Assembly: GCA_023402505.1 (NCBI GenBank)
Contig: JAEYGD010000011.1
Span: forward strand, 1-12,025
Source of the DNA: Actinomycetes bacterium
Lineage (GTDB): Bacteria; Actinomycetota; Actinomycetes; Mycobacteriales; Micromonosporaceae
Length of the DNA stretch: 12,025 bases
Reading direction: 5' to 3'
The stretch's first letter is position 1. Every line of letters begins with the position of its first letter. The position numbers and the translations under genes were made by a program. A model generated the notes under the pieces. It was given only the letters and a program-made list of their open reading frames with translations. It was not told where the DNA came from and did no database searches. Positions 6,554-12,025 of the stretch are shown here, in pieces.

Positions 6554-6577
6554 GTACCCGTTTCGGCCCGTTCAAAC
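6554..6577 (-). promoter_or_regulatory. SigB/SigF-type stress promoter of the DUF2243 unit
   Basis: On the minus strand GTTT (plus 6574-6577) and GGGTAC (plus 6554-6559) are separated by 14 nt. This matches the actinobacterial general-stress sigma consensus (Streptomyces SigB-type, GNNT-N14-16-GGGTAC/T; mycobacterial SigF is similar). It lies 36 bp upstream of the DUF2243 ATG, giving a short leader with a ribosome binding site. The match is seen directly; use by such a sigma factor is inferred. Confidence 0.65.
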
Positions 6578-6634
6578 GTCGGTGTCGCTCCGCCACTGGT
6601 TGGACAGTCGCCGCGCGGGCGGCGGCGGCTCGAC

Positions 6635-6640
6635 TAGGCT
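6635..6640 (+). promoter_or_regulatory. -10 box for leaderless aroB
   Basis: TAGGCT fits TANNNT and ends 7 nt before the aroB ATG, which predicts a leaderless transcript. No ribosome binding site or -35 is visible. The spacing equals that before aroC. Confidence 0.5.
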
Positions 6641-6647
6641 GCGCGCG

Positions 6648-7724
6648 ATGGACGAGGTGACCCGGATCCCGGTCGGCGGCGAGCGGCCGTACGACGTTCT
6701 GGTGGGACGCGACCTGCTCGACACGCTGCCCCGGCTGTTGCCCGGCGCGGAGCGGGTGGCCTTCCTGCACGCGCCGCCGTTGAAGGGCCTGGCGGGGGAC
6801 TTGGCCGAACGGGTCGGGGCGACCGGTGTCGCGCCGCTGCTGATCGAGGTGCCGGACGCCGAGGCGGGCAAGCACGTCGACGTCGCGGCGGCCTGCTGGG
6901 ACCGGCTCGGCGAGGCCGGGTTCACCCGTACCGACGCCGTGGTCGGGGTGGGTGGCGGGGCGGTCACCGACCTGGCCGGCTTCGTGGCGGCCTGCTGGCT
7001 GCGCGGCGTGCGCTGGGTGCCGGTGGCGACCTCGCTGCTCGGCATGGTGGACGCCGCGGTCGGCGGCAAGACCGGGATCAACACCGCGGCCGGCAAGAAC
7101 CTGGTGGGTGCCTTCCACCCTCCGGCCGGGGTGGTGTGCGACCTGGCCACCCTGGACAGCCTGCCGCCGGCCGACCTGGCCGCCGGCATGGCGGAGGTGG
7201 TCAAGTGCGGGTTCATCGCCGACCCGGCGATCCTGGAGCTGGTCGAGCGGGACCCGGCCGGGGCGCTGGACCCGACCGGGCCGGTGGCGCGGGAGCTGAT
7301 CGAACGGGCGATCCGCGTGAAGGCGGACGTGGTCTCCGGAGACCTGCGGGAATCCGGGGTCCGGGAGGTGCTGAACTACGGGCACACGTTGGCGCACGCC
7401 ATCGAGAAGGTGGAGCGTTACCGCTGGCGGCATGGTGACGCCGTCGCGGTGGGGCTGGTCTACGCGGCGACGCTGGCCCGGCTGGCGGGTCGGCTGGACG
7501 AGGCGACCGCCGAGCGGCACCGTGCCGTGGTGGCCCGGCTCGGCCTGCCGACCGGCTACCGGGGCGACGCCTGGCCGGAACTGCTCGCGGCGATGCGGGT
7601 GGACAAGAAGGCGCGGGGCAGCGTGCTGCGCTTCGTGGTGCTGGACGGGCTCGCCCGGCCGGCCATCCTGGCGGGTCCCGACGACGGGTTGCTGCACGAG
7701 GCGTACCGGGAGGTCGCGTCGTGA
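6648..7724 (+). CDS. aroB: 3-dehydroquinate synthase
   Basis: A 358-residue dehydroquinate synthase of usual length, which cyclises DAHP to 3-dehydroquinate using NAD and a divalent metal. The NAD-binding motif GVGGGAVTDLAGFVAA is at 100-115. PVATSLLGMVDAAVGGKTGIN (125-145) is the central active-site stretch. The metal ligands appear as E183 in AEVVK, H246 in NYGHTLAHAIE and H262 in RHGDAVAVG. K141, K150 and K185 are in the expected substrate-binding positions. ATG 6648 begins the protein close to the first conserved strand; upstream in-frame codons lack homology. It is divergent from the DUF2243 gene, and its stop overlaps the aroQ start by 4 bp (GTGA). Confidence 0.97.
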   Translation: MDEVTRIPVGGERPYDVLVGRDLLDTLPRLLPGAERVAFLHAPPLKGLAGDLAERVGATGVAPLLIEVPDAEAGKHVDVAAACWDRLGEAGFTRTDAVVGVGGGAVTDLAGFVAACWLRGVRWVPVATSLLGMVDAAVGGKTGINTAAGKNLVGAFHPPAGVVCDLATLDSLPPADLAAGMAEVVKCGFIADPAILELVERDPAGALDPTGPVARELIERAIRVKADVVSGDLRESGVREVLNYGHTLAHAIEKVERYRWRHGDAVAVGLVYAATLARLAGRLDEATAERHRAVVARLGLPTGYRGDAWPELLAAMRVDKKARGSVLRFVVLDGLARPAILAGPDDGLLHEAYREVAS

Positions 7725-8167
7725 GGGTGTACGTGTTGAACGGGCCGAACCTCGGCCGTCTGGGCACCCGCCAGCCGGAGGTGTACGGCGCGACCACGTA
7801 CGCCGATCTGGTGGAGCTGTGCGAGCGGACGGGGCGGGAGCTGGGGCTGGACGTGGTGGTCCGGCAGACCGACGCGGAGCACGAGCTGCTCGGTTGGCTG
7901 CACGAGGCGGCCGACGAGGGCGCGGCCGTGGTGCTCAACCCCGCCGCCTGGTCGCACTACTCGGTGGCGGTGCGGGATGCCTGCGCGATGTTGCGGGCGC
8001 CGCTGGTGGAGGTGCACATCTCCAACATCCATGCCCGGGAGCCGTTCCGGCACCACTCGGTGGTCTCCGCGGTGGCCACCGGGGTGATCTGTGGTCTGGG
8101 CGTGGACGGCTACCGCCTGGCCCTGCACCACCTGGCCCTGGACCACCTGGCCGCGCCGCGTCCCTGA
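7721..8167 (+). CDS. aroQ: Type II 3-dehydroquinate dehydratase
   Basis: A 148-residue type II dehydroquinase of normal size, which forms 3-dehydroshikimate by anti-elimination of water; the family acts as a dodecamer. NGPNLGRLGTRQPEVYG (7-23) contains the catalytic Arg17 and Tyr22 on the flexible lid. LNPAAWSHYSVAVRDA (72-87) is the substrate-binding region, a variant of the commoner NPGAYTHTS. EVHISNIHAREPFRHHS (97-113) carries the catalytic His99 and substrate-contact residues. GTG 7721 overlaps the aroB stop, so the pair forms one operon. Two GC hairpins follow the stop. Confidence 0.96.
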   Translation: MRVYVLNGPNLGRLGTRQPEVYGATTYADLVELCERTGRELGLDVVVRQTDAEHELLGWLHEAADEGAAVVLNPAAWSHYSVAVRDACAMLRAPLVEVHISNIHAREPFRHHSVVSAVATGVICGLGVDGYRLALHHLALDHLAAPRP

Positions 8168-8199
8168 CGCCGGCGCCCCCGGCGCGGCGGTCGCCGCCG
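8168..8199 (+). terminator. Tandem GC hairpins after aroQ
   Basis: Immediately after the aroQ stop, CGCCGG/CCGGCG (8168-8173, 8179-8184) and CGGCGG/CCGCCG (8185-8190, 8194-8199) form two adjacent 6-bp stems. There is no T tract. They may end the aroB-aroQ transcript, but short stems arise easily in such GC-rich DNA. Confidence 0.4.
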
Positions 8200-8258
8200 G
8201 CCCTCGGACCGCCGTCACGTTGCGTGTTCCGCCCTCCGACCTGTGCCGCCACCATTTG

Positions 8259-8389
8259 CGCCTTTGCTCTGCACCCCTATCCGCACCACTTCGCTGACCT
8301 GCGCCGATGTCCGGAGTGCGCGTGGGTACCGCGGCGCACGCTTCGTCGCGTTGCGTGACTGGTGCGTATTCGGGTGCAGAGCAAAGGCG
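8259..8389. repeat. 131-bp palindromic intergenic element
   Basis: Within the 363-bp gap between aroQ and efp, two arms at 8259-8288 and 8360-8389 are inverted copies matching at 27 of 30 positions. The outer 18 bp (CGCCTTTGCTCTGCACCC) are perfect. The 71-bp centre holds a smaller stem, GTGCGC (8316-8321) with GCGCAC (8334-8339), around GGTACC. The arms include a TTTGCTCTGCA core that is AT-richer than its surroundings. No convincing reading frame lies here. It looks like a dispersed palindromic repeat or miniature transposable element, but no target-site duplication was made out. The rest of the gap holds only the efp promoter region. Confidence 0.7.
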
Positions 8390-8486
8390 GTGAATCGGTG
8401 GGTGTGTGCCGAGGGGGTCGGTCGGGTCCGGCAGTGCCGTGCGTCGCCGGGCGGCTCCGGCGGGTGGCCCGAACCGCCGCAGCTAG

Positions 8487-8492
8487 TAGACT
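8487..8492 (+). promoter_or_regulatory. -10 box for efp-nusB
   Basis: TAGACT matches TANNNT and lies 38 bp before the efp ATG. This leaves a leader of about 30 nt carrying the AGGAA ribosome binding site. No -35 consensus is seen at the right distance. Confidence 0.45.
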
Positions 8493-8530
8493 TTCCAGGT
8501 CTGTCCGCCAAATCATGATCAAGGCAGGAA

Positions 8531-9088
8531 ATGGCCACCACCAACGACCTGAAGAACGGCCTGGTACTCAACCTGGACGGCGAGCTCTGGTCCGTCGTCG
8601 AGTTCCAGCACGTCAAGCCCGGTAAGGGTGGTGCGTTCGTGCGTACCACGCTGAAGAACGTGCTCTCCGGCAAGGTCGTCGACAAGACCTTCAACGCGGG
8701 CACCAAGGTCGAGACCGCGACCGTCGACAAGCGCACGATGCAGTATCTGTACGCGGACGGCGAGGACTACGTCTTCATGGACATGGAGACGTTCGACCAG
8801 ATCACCGTTCCCGGTGGCACCGTCGGCGAGGCGGCCAACTACCTGCTGCCCGAGGCCGAGGTGATCGTCGCCACCCACGAGAGCGTGCCGCTCTACGTCG
8901 AGCTGCCGACGAGTGTGGTGCTGGAGATCACGTACACCGAGCCGGGTCTGCAGGGCGACCGCTCGACCGGTGGCAACAAGCCGGCCACGGTCGAGACCGG
9001 GGCGACCGTGCAGGTGCCGCTCTTCATCACCACCGGCGAGAAGATCAAGGTCGACACCCGCGACGGCCGTTACCTCGGCCGCGCCTGA
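8531..9088 (+). CDS. efp: Translation elongation factor P
   Basis: A 185-residue EF-P, full length, with three beta domains. It binds stalled ribosomes between the P and E sites and rescues synthesis of polyproline stretches. The tip loop is HVKPGKGGAFVRT (27-39) with the key lysine at K32. The signature near the C terminus, FITTGEKIKVDTRDGRYLGR, is intact. Streptomyces EF-P, as recalled, has PGKGP at the tip; here it is PGKGG. ATG 8531 follows AAGGCAGGAA. The stop TGA shares one base with the nusB ATG (TGATG), so the two genes are coupled. The efp-nusB order next to aro genes is a conserved actinobacterial arrangement. Confidence 0.97.
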   Translation: MATTNDLKNGLVLNLDGELWSVVEFQHVKPGKGGAFVRTTLKNVLSGKVVDKTFNAGTKVETATVDKRTMQYLYADGEDYVFMDMETFDQITVPGGTVGEAANYLLPEAEVIVATHESVPLYVELPTSVVLEITYTEPGLQGDRSTGGNKPATVETGATVQVPLFITTGEKIKVDTRDGRYLGRA

Positions 9089-9522
9089 TGGCCGAGGGTC
9101 CGAAGCAGCAGATGCCGGCGCGCCGCAAGGCGCGCAAGCGGGCGCTGGACGTGCTCTTCGAGGCCGACCTGCGGGACCGTCCACCGGTCGAGGTGCTCGC
9201 CGGCTACCTGGAGCGGATCGAGAAGCCGCGCCCGGAGCACCTGGACTACACGGTCGGCCTGGTCGAGGGCGTCGCCGGTCACCTCGACCGGATCGACGAG
9301 CTGATCGCCAGTTATGCCGAGGGCTGGACGCTGGACCGGATGCCGACGGTGGACCGGAACCTCGCCCGGATCGCGGTCTACGAGCTGCTCTACGTCAACG
9401 AGATCGACGACGCGGTGGCGATCAGCGAGGCGGTGGAGCTGGCCCGGCAGATGTCGACCGACGACTCGCCGCGCTTCCTCAACGGCATCCTGGGCCGCAT
9501 CGCCGAGTACGCCACCCGCTGA
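9088..9522 (+). CDS. nusB: Transcription antitermination factor NusB
   Basis: A 144-residue all-helical NusB, normal size. With NusE (S10) it binds boxA RNA of rRNA operons to prevent premature termination. The N-terminal basic, Arg-rich segment PARRKARKRALDVLFEADL (10-28) is the RNA-binding start. TVDRNLARIAVYELLY and ISEAVELARQMSTDDSPRFLNGILGRI are the conserved C-terminal signatures. The ATG overlaps the efp stop by one base. It ends 46 bp before a strong bidirectional terminator shared with bldD. Confidence 0.95.
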   Translation: MAEGPKQQMPARRKARKRALDVLFEADLRDRPPVEVLAGYLERIEKPRPEHLDYTVGLVEGVAGHLDRIDELIASYAEGWTLDRMPTVDRNLARIAVYELLYVNEIDDAVAISEAVELARQMSTDDSPRFLNGILGRIAEYATR

Positions 9523-9568
9523 CCGCCGTCGGCCCATGCAGGGCCGTCGCGGCATCCGACAGGAACGA

Positions 9569-9605
9569 CGAAAGGGCCCGTGCCGGGACGGCACGGGCCC
9601 TTTCG
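9569..9605. terminator. Bidirectional terminator between nusB and bldD
   Basis: Perfect 17-bp arms, CGAAAGGGCCCGTGCCG (9569-9585) and its complement (9589-9605), enclose a 3-nt loop. AAAG and CTTT at the stem ends give U-rich exits in both directions. It lies between the convergent nusB and bldD genes. Confidence 0.9.
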
Positions 9606-9613
9606 GTCGGCGC

Positions 9614-10102
9614 TCAGGAGGCGAAGAACGCCCGGGGGTCGGCGACGAGCACGCCGTGCTCGGTGAGGCGCTCGATCAGGCCGGACGGCGAGGCGTCGTA
9701 GACGATCGCCAGGGCGCGCAGGTCGTCGGCGCGGATGGACAGGACGCGGCCGTTGTAGTCGCCGCGCTGCTGCTGGATCGCGCGGGCGTACCGGGCGACG
9801 TAGGCGAGGTCCTCCGAGGCCTCGTCGTAGAGACGCTCGAGGTCCAGCACGATCTTGCTGGTGGGCTCGTGACGTACGCCACTGCCGTCGGGCAGCAGCT
9901 CGGAGACGGGAACGCGGTAGAAGTCGGCCAGCTCGGCGAGACGGGACACGGTGACCGCCCGGTCGCCGCGCTCGTACGAACCGACCACGACGGCCTTCCA
10001 CCGTCCGTTGGACTTCTCCTCCACGCCCTGCAGGGACAGGCCCTGCTGCTGGCGGATGGAGCGCAGGCGGGCGCCCAGCGACTTGGCGTACTCAGAGGGC
10101 AT
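9614..10102 (-). CDS. bldD: Developmental regulator BldD
   Basis: A 162-residue transcription factor closely matching Streptomyces BldD, which represses sporulation genes when cyclic-di-GMP glues two BldD dimers together. The N-terminal helix-turn-helix (about 8-65) reads LRSIRQQQGLSLQGVEEKS then WKAVVVGSYERGDRAVT. A short linker (~71-82) leads to the C-terminal domain. The cyclic-di-GMP motifs are both present: RGD at 113-115 and RADD at 124-127, equivalent to R114-G-D116 and R125-x-x-D128 of S. coelicolor. ATG 10102 is preceded by GGGAG about 9 nt upstream. Transcription is from 10156-10184 with a BldD-like operator, suggesting autoregulation as in Streptomyces. Next to efp-nusB and divergent from pyrR is its usual place. 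Confidence 0.96.
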   Translation of the reverse strand: MPSEYAKSLGARLRSIRQQQGLSLQGVEEKSNGRWKAVVVGSYERGDRAVTVSRLAELADFYRVPVSELLPDGSGVRHEPTSKIVLDLERLYDEASEDLAYVARYARAIQQQRGDYNGRVLSIRADDLRALAIVYDASPSGLIERLTEHGVLVADPRAFFAS

Positions 10103-10143
10103 TCGGACACTCCCAGTGCTGCTCGGGGTTCTCCCGTCGATCG

Positions 10144-10156
10144 CTACGGAGCGTGA
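10144..10156. promoter_or_regulatory. BldD-box-like operator of bldD
   Basis: CTACGGAGCGTGA matches 7 of the 9 defined positions of the BldD box TNACNC(A/T)GNGTNA. It covers the predicted bldD start site and touches the -10, the right place for autorepression. The published Streptomyces bldD promoter is also autoregulated. Binding here is inferred. Confidence 0.5.
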
Positions 10157-10184
10157 CGGTACGGGGATTGCGACAGCCGGTCAA
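10156..10184 (-). promoter_or_regulatory. bldD promoter
   Basis: On the minus strand TTGACC (plus 10179-10184) and TACCGT (plus 10156-10161) are separated by exactly 17 nt. This is a good housekeeping-sigma promoter for actinobacteria. It predicts a start near 10149 and a leader of about 47 nt. Confidence 0.75.
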
Positions 10185-10239
10185 GTGGTCGTGACCTTTC
10201 CTGTTCCACCGCCGGGGGAGTTGTCCCCATTTCGCCACC

Positions 10240-10255
10240 CTGACCCCGAGGTCAG
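10240..10255. repeat. Palindrome in the bldD-pyrR intergenic region
   Basis: CTGACC (10240-10245) and GGTCAG (10250-10255) form a perfect inverted repeat around CCGA. It lies upstream of the putative pyrR -10 and behind the bldD promoter. It resembles a dimeric repressor site; its spacing is one base longer than a BldD box. The binding protein is unknown. Confidence 0.4.
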
Positions 10256-10287
10256 TGGCCGGCGACGGTCGACGCGGTGACCACTGG

Positions 10288-10293
10288 TAACGT
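10288..10293 (+). promoter_or_regulatory. Possible -10 of the pyr operon
   Basis: TAACGT fits TANNNT about 96 bp before pyrR, leaving a leader that would contain the PyrR-binding hairpin. No good -35 is visible. Confidence 0.35.
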
Positions 10294-10345
10294 GGCCGGA
10301 AGCCCCCGGTCGGTCCGCTCCGCGGCCCGCGCCGGTCATCCGACG

Positions 10346-10382
10346 TCCTTTAACGACCCGTCCCGTGAGGCGGGGAAGGAGG
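10346..10382 (+). promoter_or_regulatory. PyrR-binding RNA hairpin that sequesters the pyrR ribosome binding site
   Basis: The leader has the hallmarks of the PyrR recognition element known from Bacillus and actinobacteria: TCCTTTAA, then CCCGTCCCGTGAGGCGGG, then AAGGA. The lower stem is TCCTT (10346-10350) with AAGGA (10376-10380). The upper stem is CCCG (10357-10360) with CGGG (10371-10374), then a bulged U and CC/GG closing a CGTGA loop. The internal loop is asymmetric. The pyrR Shine-Dalgarno AAGGAGG (10376-10382) is in the lower stem, so PyrR with UMP should repress translation, as described in Mycobacterium smegmatis. No terminator follows. Confidence 0.85.
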
Positions 10383-10388
10383 TCCGCC

Positions 10389-10973
10389 GTGGCCTACCCA
10401 CCGGCAGCCCGCCCGTCGACCGCCCGGCAACCCTCGGTAAAGGTGATCCTCACCAGTGCCGACGTGCAGCGCGTCGTCGACCGCATCGCCCACCAGATCC
10501 TCGAGAAGACGCAGGGCGCCCAGCAGACCGTCCTGCTCGGCATCCCCACCCGGGGTGCCCCGCTCGCCCGGCGGCTCGCCGCCCGGATCAGCGCCTTCGA
10601 GGGCGTCGACGTCCCGGTCGGTGTGCTCGACATCACCCTCTACCGCGACGACCTGCGGCGGCACGCCACCCGCGCGATCGGTCCCACCGAGCTTCCGCCC
10701 GGCGGCATCGACGGCAAGCGGGTCGTGCTCGTCGACGACGTCCTTTTCTCCGGCCGCACGGTGCGCGCGGCGCTCGACGCGCTCAACGACGTCGGCCGGC
10801 CCGCGTCGGTCCAGCTCGCCGTCCTGGTCGACCGGGGCCACCGGGAGCTGCCCATCCGCGCGGACTACGTCGGCAAGAACATCCCGACCTCCCTCGCCGA
10901 GAGCGTGAAGGTCACCCTCGCGGAGACCGACGACGCCGACGAGGTCAGGCTCTACGGGGAGGGCCCTCGGTGA
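10389..10973 (+). CDS. pyrR: Bifunctional pyr operon regulator / uracil phosphoribosyltransferase
   Basis: A 194-residue PyrR, which binds pyr mRNA in response to UMP and often has weak uracil phosphoribosyltransferase activity. GIPTRGAPLARRLA (51-64) is the first conserved loop, LDITLYRDDLRRH (80-92) is the PyrR-specific segment, and VVLVDDVLFSGRT (112-124) is the PRPP-binding motif. LVDRGHRELPIRADYVGKNIPTS (147-169) is also typical. GTG 10389 lies 6 nt after AAGGAGG. An earlier in-frame GTG (10365) would sit inside the leader hairpin and is rejected. The first ~15 residues are a poorly conserved extension. The stop overlaps the first GTG of the tandem repeat array (GTGA), and pyrB follows after it. 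Confidence 0.96.
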   Translation: MAYPPAARPSTARQPSVKVILTSADVQRVVDRIAHQILEKTQGAQQTVLLGIPTRGAPLARRLAARISAFEGVDVPVGVLDITLYRDDLRRHATRAIGPTELPPGGIDGKRVVLVDDVLFSGRTVRAALDALNDVGRPASVQLAVLVDRGHRELPIRADYVGKNIPTSLAESVKVTLAETDDADEVRLYGEGPR

Positions 10974-11148
10974 GCGCGAGGAGTGCAGCGGAGCGGAGCC
11001 CCGCAGTCGCGGACGAAAGGCTGGCCCGGGTGAGCGCGAGGAGTGCAGCGGAGCGGAGCCCCGCAGTCGCGGACGAAAGGCTGGCCCGGGTGAGCGCGAG
11101 GAGTGCAGCGGAGCGGAGCCCCGCAGTCGCGAACGAAAGGCAGGCACT
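10970..11148 (+). repeat. Three tandem ~60-bp GTGA-bounded repeats between pyrR and pyrB
   Basis: Units begin at 10970, 11030 and 11090. The first two are identical over 60 bp; the third is 59 bp with a G-to-A change at 11132 and an altered end. Each starts GTGAGCGCGAGGAGTGCAG, contains GAGCCCCGCAGTCGCG and ends with GAAAGG, a ribosome binding site placed about 9-10 nt before the next GTG. CGCGA and TCGCG near the ends could pair as a stem around an inner GCGG/CCGC stem. Read from GTG 10970 the array is an open frame of 60 residues (unit peptide MSARSAAERSPAVADERLAR) ending at TGA 11150-11152. Its ends overlap the pyrR stop and the pyrB start. A diverged copy lies at 999-1057. Confidence 0.9.
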
Positions 11149-12025
11149 GTGATCCGGCACCTGCTCTCCGGCGCCGACCTGGACGCCGACACCGCCACCC
11201 GCATCCTGGACACCGCCGCCGAGATGGCGACGGTGGCCGGCCGCGAGGTCAAGAAGCTGCCCGCGCTGCGCGGGCGGACCGTGGTGAACCTGTTCTACGA
11301 GGACTCCACCCGCACCCGGATCTCGTTCGAGGCAGCCGCGAAGCGGCTCAGCGCAGACGTGATCAACTTCTCGGCGAAGGGTTCCAGCGTCGCCAAGGGC
11401 GAGAGCCTGAAGGACACGGCGCTCACCCTGCAGGCGATGGGCGCCGACGCGGTCGTCGTCCGGCACCCCGCCTCGGGTGCCCCGCACCGGCTCGCCGACT
11501 GGGTGGACGGCTCGGTGGTCAACGCCGGCGACGGCACCCACGAGCATCCGACCCAGGCGCTGCTGGACGCGTACACGATGCGCTCCCGGCTGGGCCGGCT
11601 CGCCGGCCTGTCGGTCGCGGTGGTCGGGGACGTGCTGCACAGCCGGGTGGCGCGCTCCAACGTCCTGCTGCTGTCCACGCTCGGCGCCAAGGTCACCCTG
11701 GTCGGCCCGCCCACGCTGATCCCGGTGGACATCGCCGCGGCGCTCGCCCCCGGCACCGACGTCTCCTACGACCTGGACGCGGTGCTGCCGCACTCGGACG
11801 TGGTGATGATGCTGCGGGTGCAGCGCGAACGCATGAACGACTCCTACTTCCCGTCCGCCCGTGAGTACGCGCGCCGCTACGGTCTGGACGGCCCGCGGAT
11901 GCGCCGGCTGCCCGAGCACGCGATCGTCATGCACCCCGGCCCGATGAACCGGGGCATGGAGATCACGCCCGAGGTGGCCGACTCGCCCCGCTCCACCATC
12001 GTCGAACAGGTCGCCAACGGGGTCT
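11149..12025 (+). CDS. pyrB: Aspartate carbamoyltransferase catalytic chain, 5' part
   Basis: The first 292 residues of ATCase catalytic subunit; the frame is open at the right edge, probably some 15-25 residues short of the end. The enzyme condenses carbamoyl phosphate and aspartate to carbamoylaspartate, the committed step of pyrimidine synthesis. FYEDSTRTRISFE (49-61) is the carbamoyl-phosphate-binding signature, SVAKGESLKDT (80-90) carries the mobile-loop Lys84, HEHPTQALLD (131-140) the catalytic His134, and HPGPMNRGMEI (262-272) the C-terminal substrate loop. GTG 11149 is set by homology (MIRHLLSGADL) and by GAAAGG at 11135-11140, which belongs to the third repeat unit. Thus pyrB's translation start is built from repeat DNA. 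Confidence 0.97.
   Translation, partial: MIRHLLSGADLDADTATRILDTAAEMATVAGREVKKLPALRGRTVVNLFYEDSTRTRISFEAAAKRLSADVINFSAKGSSVAKGESLKDTALTLQAMGADAVVVRHPASGAPHRLADWVDGSVVNAGDGTHEHPTQALLDAYTMRSRLGRLAGLSVAVVGDVLHSRVARSNVLLLSTLGAKVTLVGPPTLIPVDIAAALAPGTDVSYDLDAVLPHSDVVMMLRVQRERMNDSYFPSAREYARRYGLDGPRMRRLPEHAIVMHPGPMNRGMEITPEVADSPRSTIVEQVANGV

Noticed and set aside
6003..7697. Long minus-strand extension upstream of the Caa3_CtaG gene, through aroB
   Set aside because: The frame stays open by GC bias only. The protein homology begins at GTG 6002, which also overlaps the DUF2243 stop; aroB on the plus strand is unambiguous.
8215..8530. Small open frames in the aroQ-efp gap
   Set aside because: No ribosome binding site with plausible start, no recognisable motif, and composition is explained by the palindromic element and promoter region.
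10108..10119. CACTCCCAGTG dyad at the bldD ribosome binding site as a BldD box
   Set aside because: Only about five of nine box positions match; the site at 10144-10156 is better in sequence and position.
9314..10156. Plus-strand frame running from nusB across the terminator and antisense to bldD
   Set aside because: It crosses a strong terminator and is out of frame with nusB; it is a shadow of nusB and bldD.
10365..10388. GTG 10365 as the pyrR start
   Set aside because: It lies inside the PyrR-binding hairpin and would place AAGGAGG within the coding region. GTG 10389 has that site at ideal spacing.
10970..11148. Tandem repeats as a CRISPR array
   Set aside because: Units are contiguous ~60-bp direct repeats with no unique spacers and no cas genes; they code through and carry ribosome binding sites.
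1..12025. tRNA, rRNA, phage, transposase or integrase genes
   Set aside because: None were recognised on either strand.

Overview
The window is very GC-rich actinobacterial chromosome, with coding third positions almost all G or C. Gene order, a BldD with intact cyclic-di-GMP residues, many GTG starts and a 60-bp GTGAGCGCG-type repeat point to Micromonosporaceae (Micromonospora/Salinispora-like). That placement is inference, not a database match.

Left part (1-3434): the 3' end of a phosphotransferase-like gene, then a tightly coupled glycosyltransferase operon (Alg14-like, Alg13-like, GT2) closed by a strong hairpin, then a class I methyltransferase. It looks like accessory cell-surface or secondary glycan assembly.

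Middle (3534-8167): shikimate pathway genes. aroC-aroK overlap by 4 bp and aroB-aroQ overlap by 4 bp. Between aroK and aroB, on the opposite strand, sits a two-gene membrane unit: a DUF2243 protein and a Caa3_CtaG-family protein. Its promoter matches the actinobacterial stress sigma (SigB/SigF) consensus exactly (GTTT-N14-GGGTAC). aroC and aroB each have a -10-like box 7 nt before the start codon and so look leaderless.

Right part (8168-12025): a 363-bp gap with a 131-bp palindromic element, then efp-nusB. These converge on bldD across a 17-bp-arm bidirectional terminator. bldD has a textbook promoter (TTGACC-17-TACCGT) with a BldD-box-like site over the -10/start region. Divergently, pyrR starts the pyrimidine operon behind a PyrR-binding hairpin that sequesters its ribosome binding site, and is followed by pyrB, cut by the window end.

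The most unusual signal is at two gene junctions (Alg14-like/Alg13-like and pyrR/pyrB). The same repeat family occupies the junction, once as a single diverged copy and once as three tandem ~60-bp units. In both cases it forms a short open reading frame whose GTG overlaps the upstream stop and whose TGA overlaps the downstream GTG. The repeat also carries the downstream gene's ribosome binding site.
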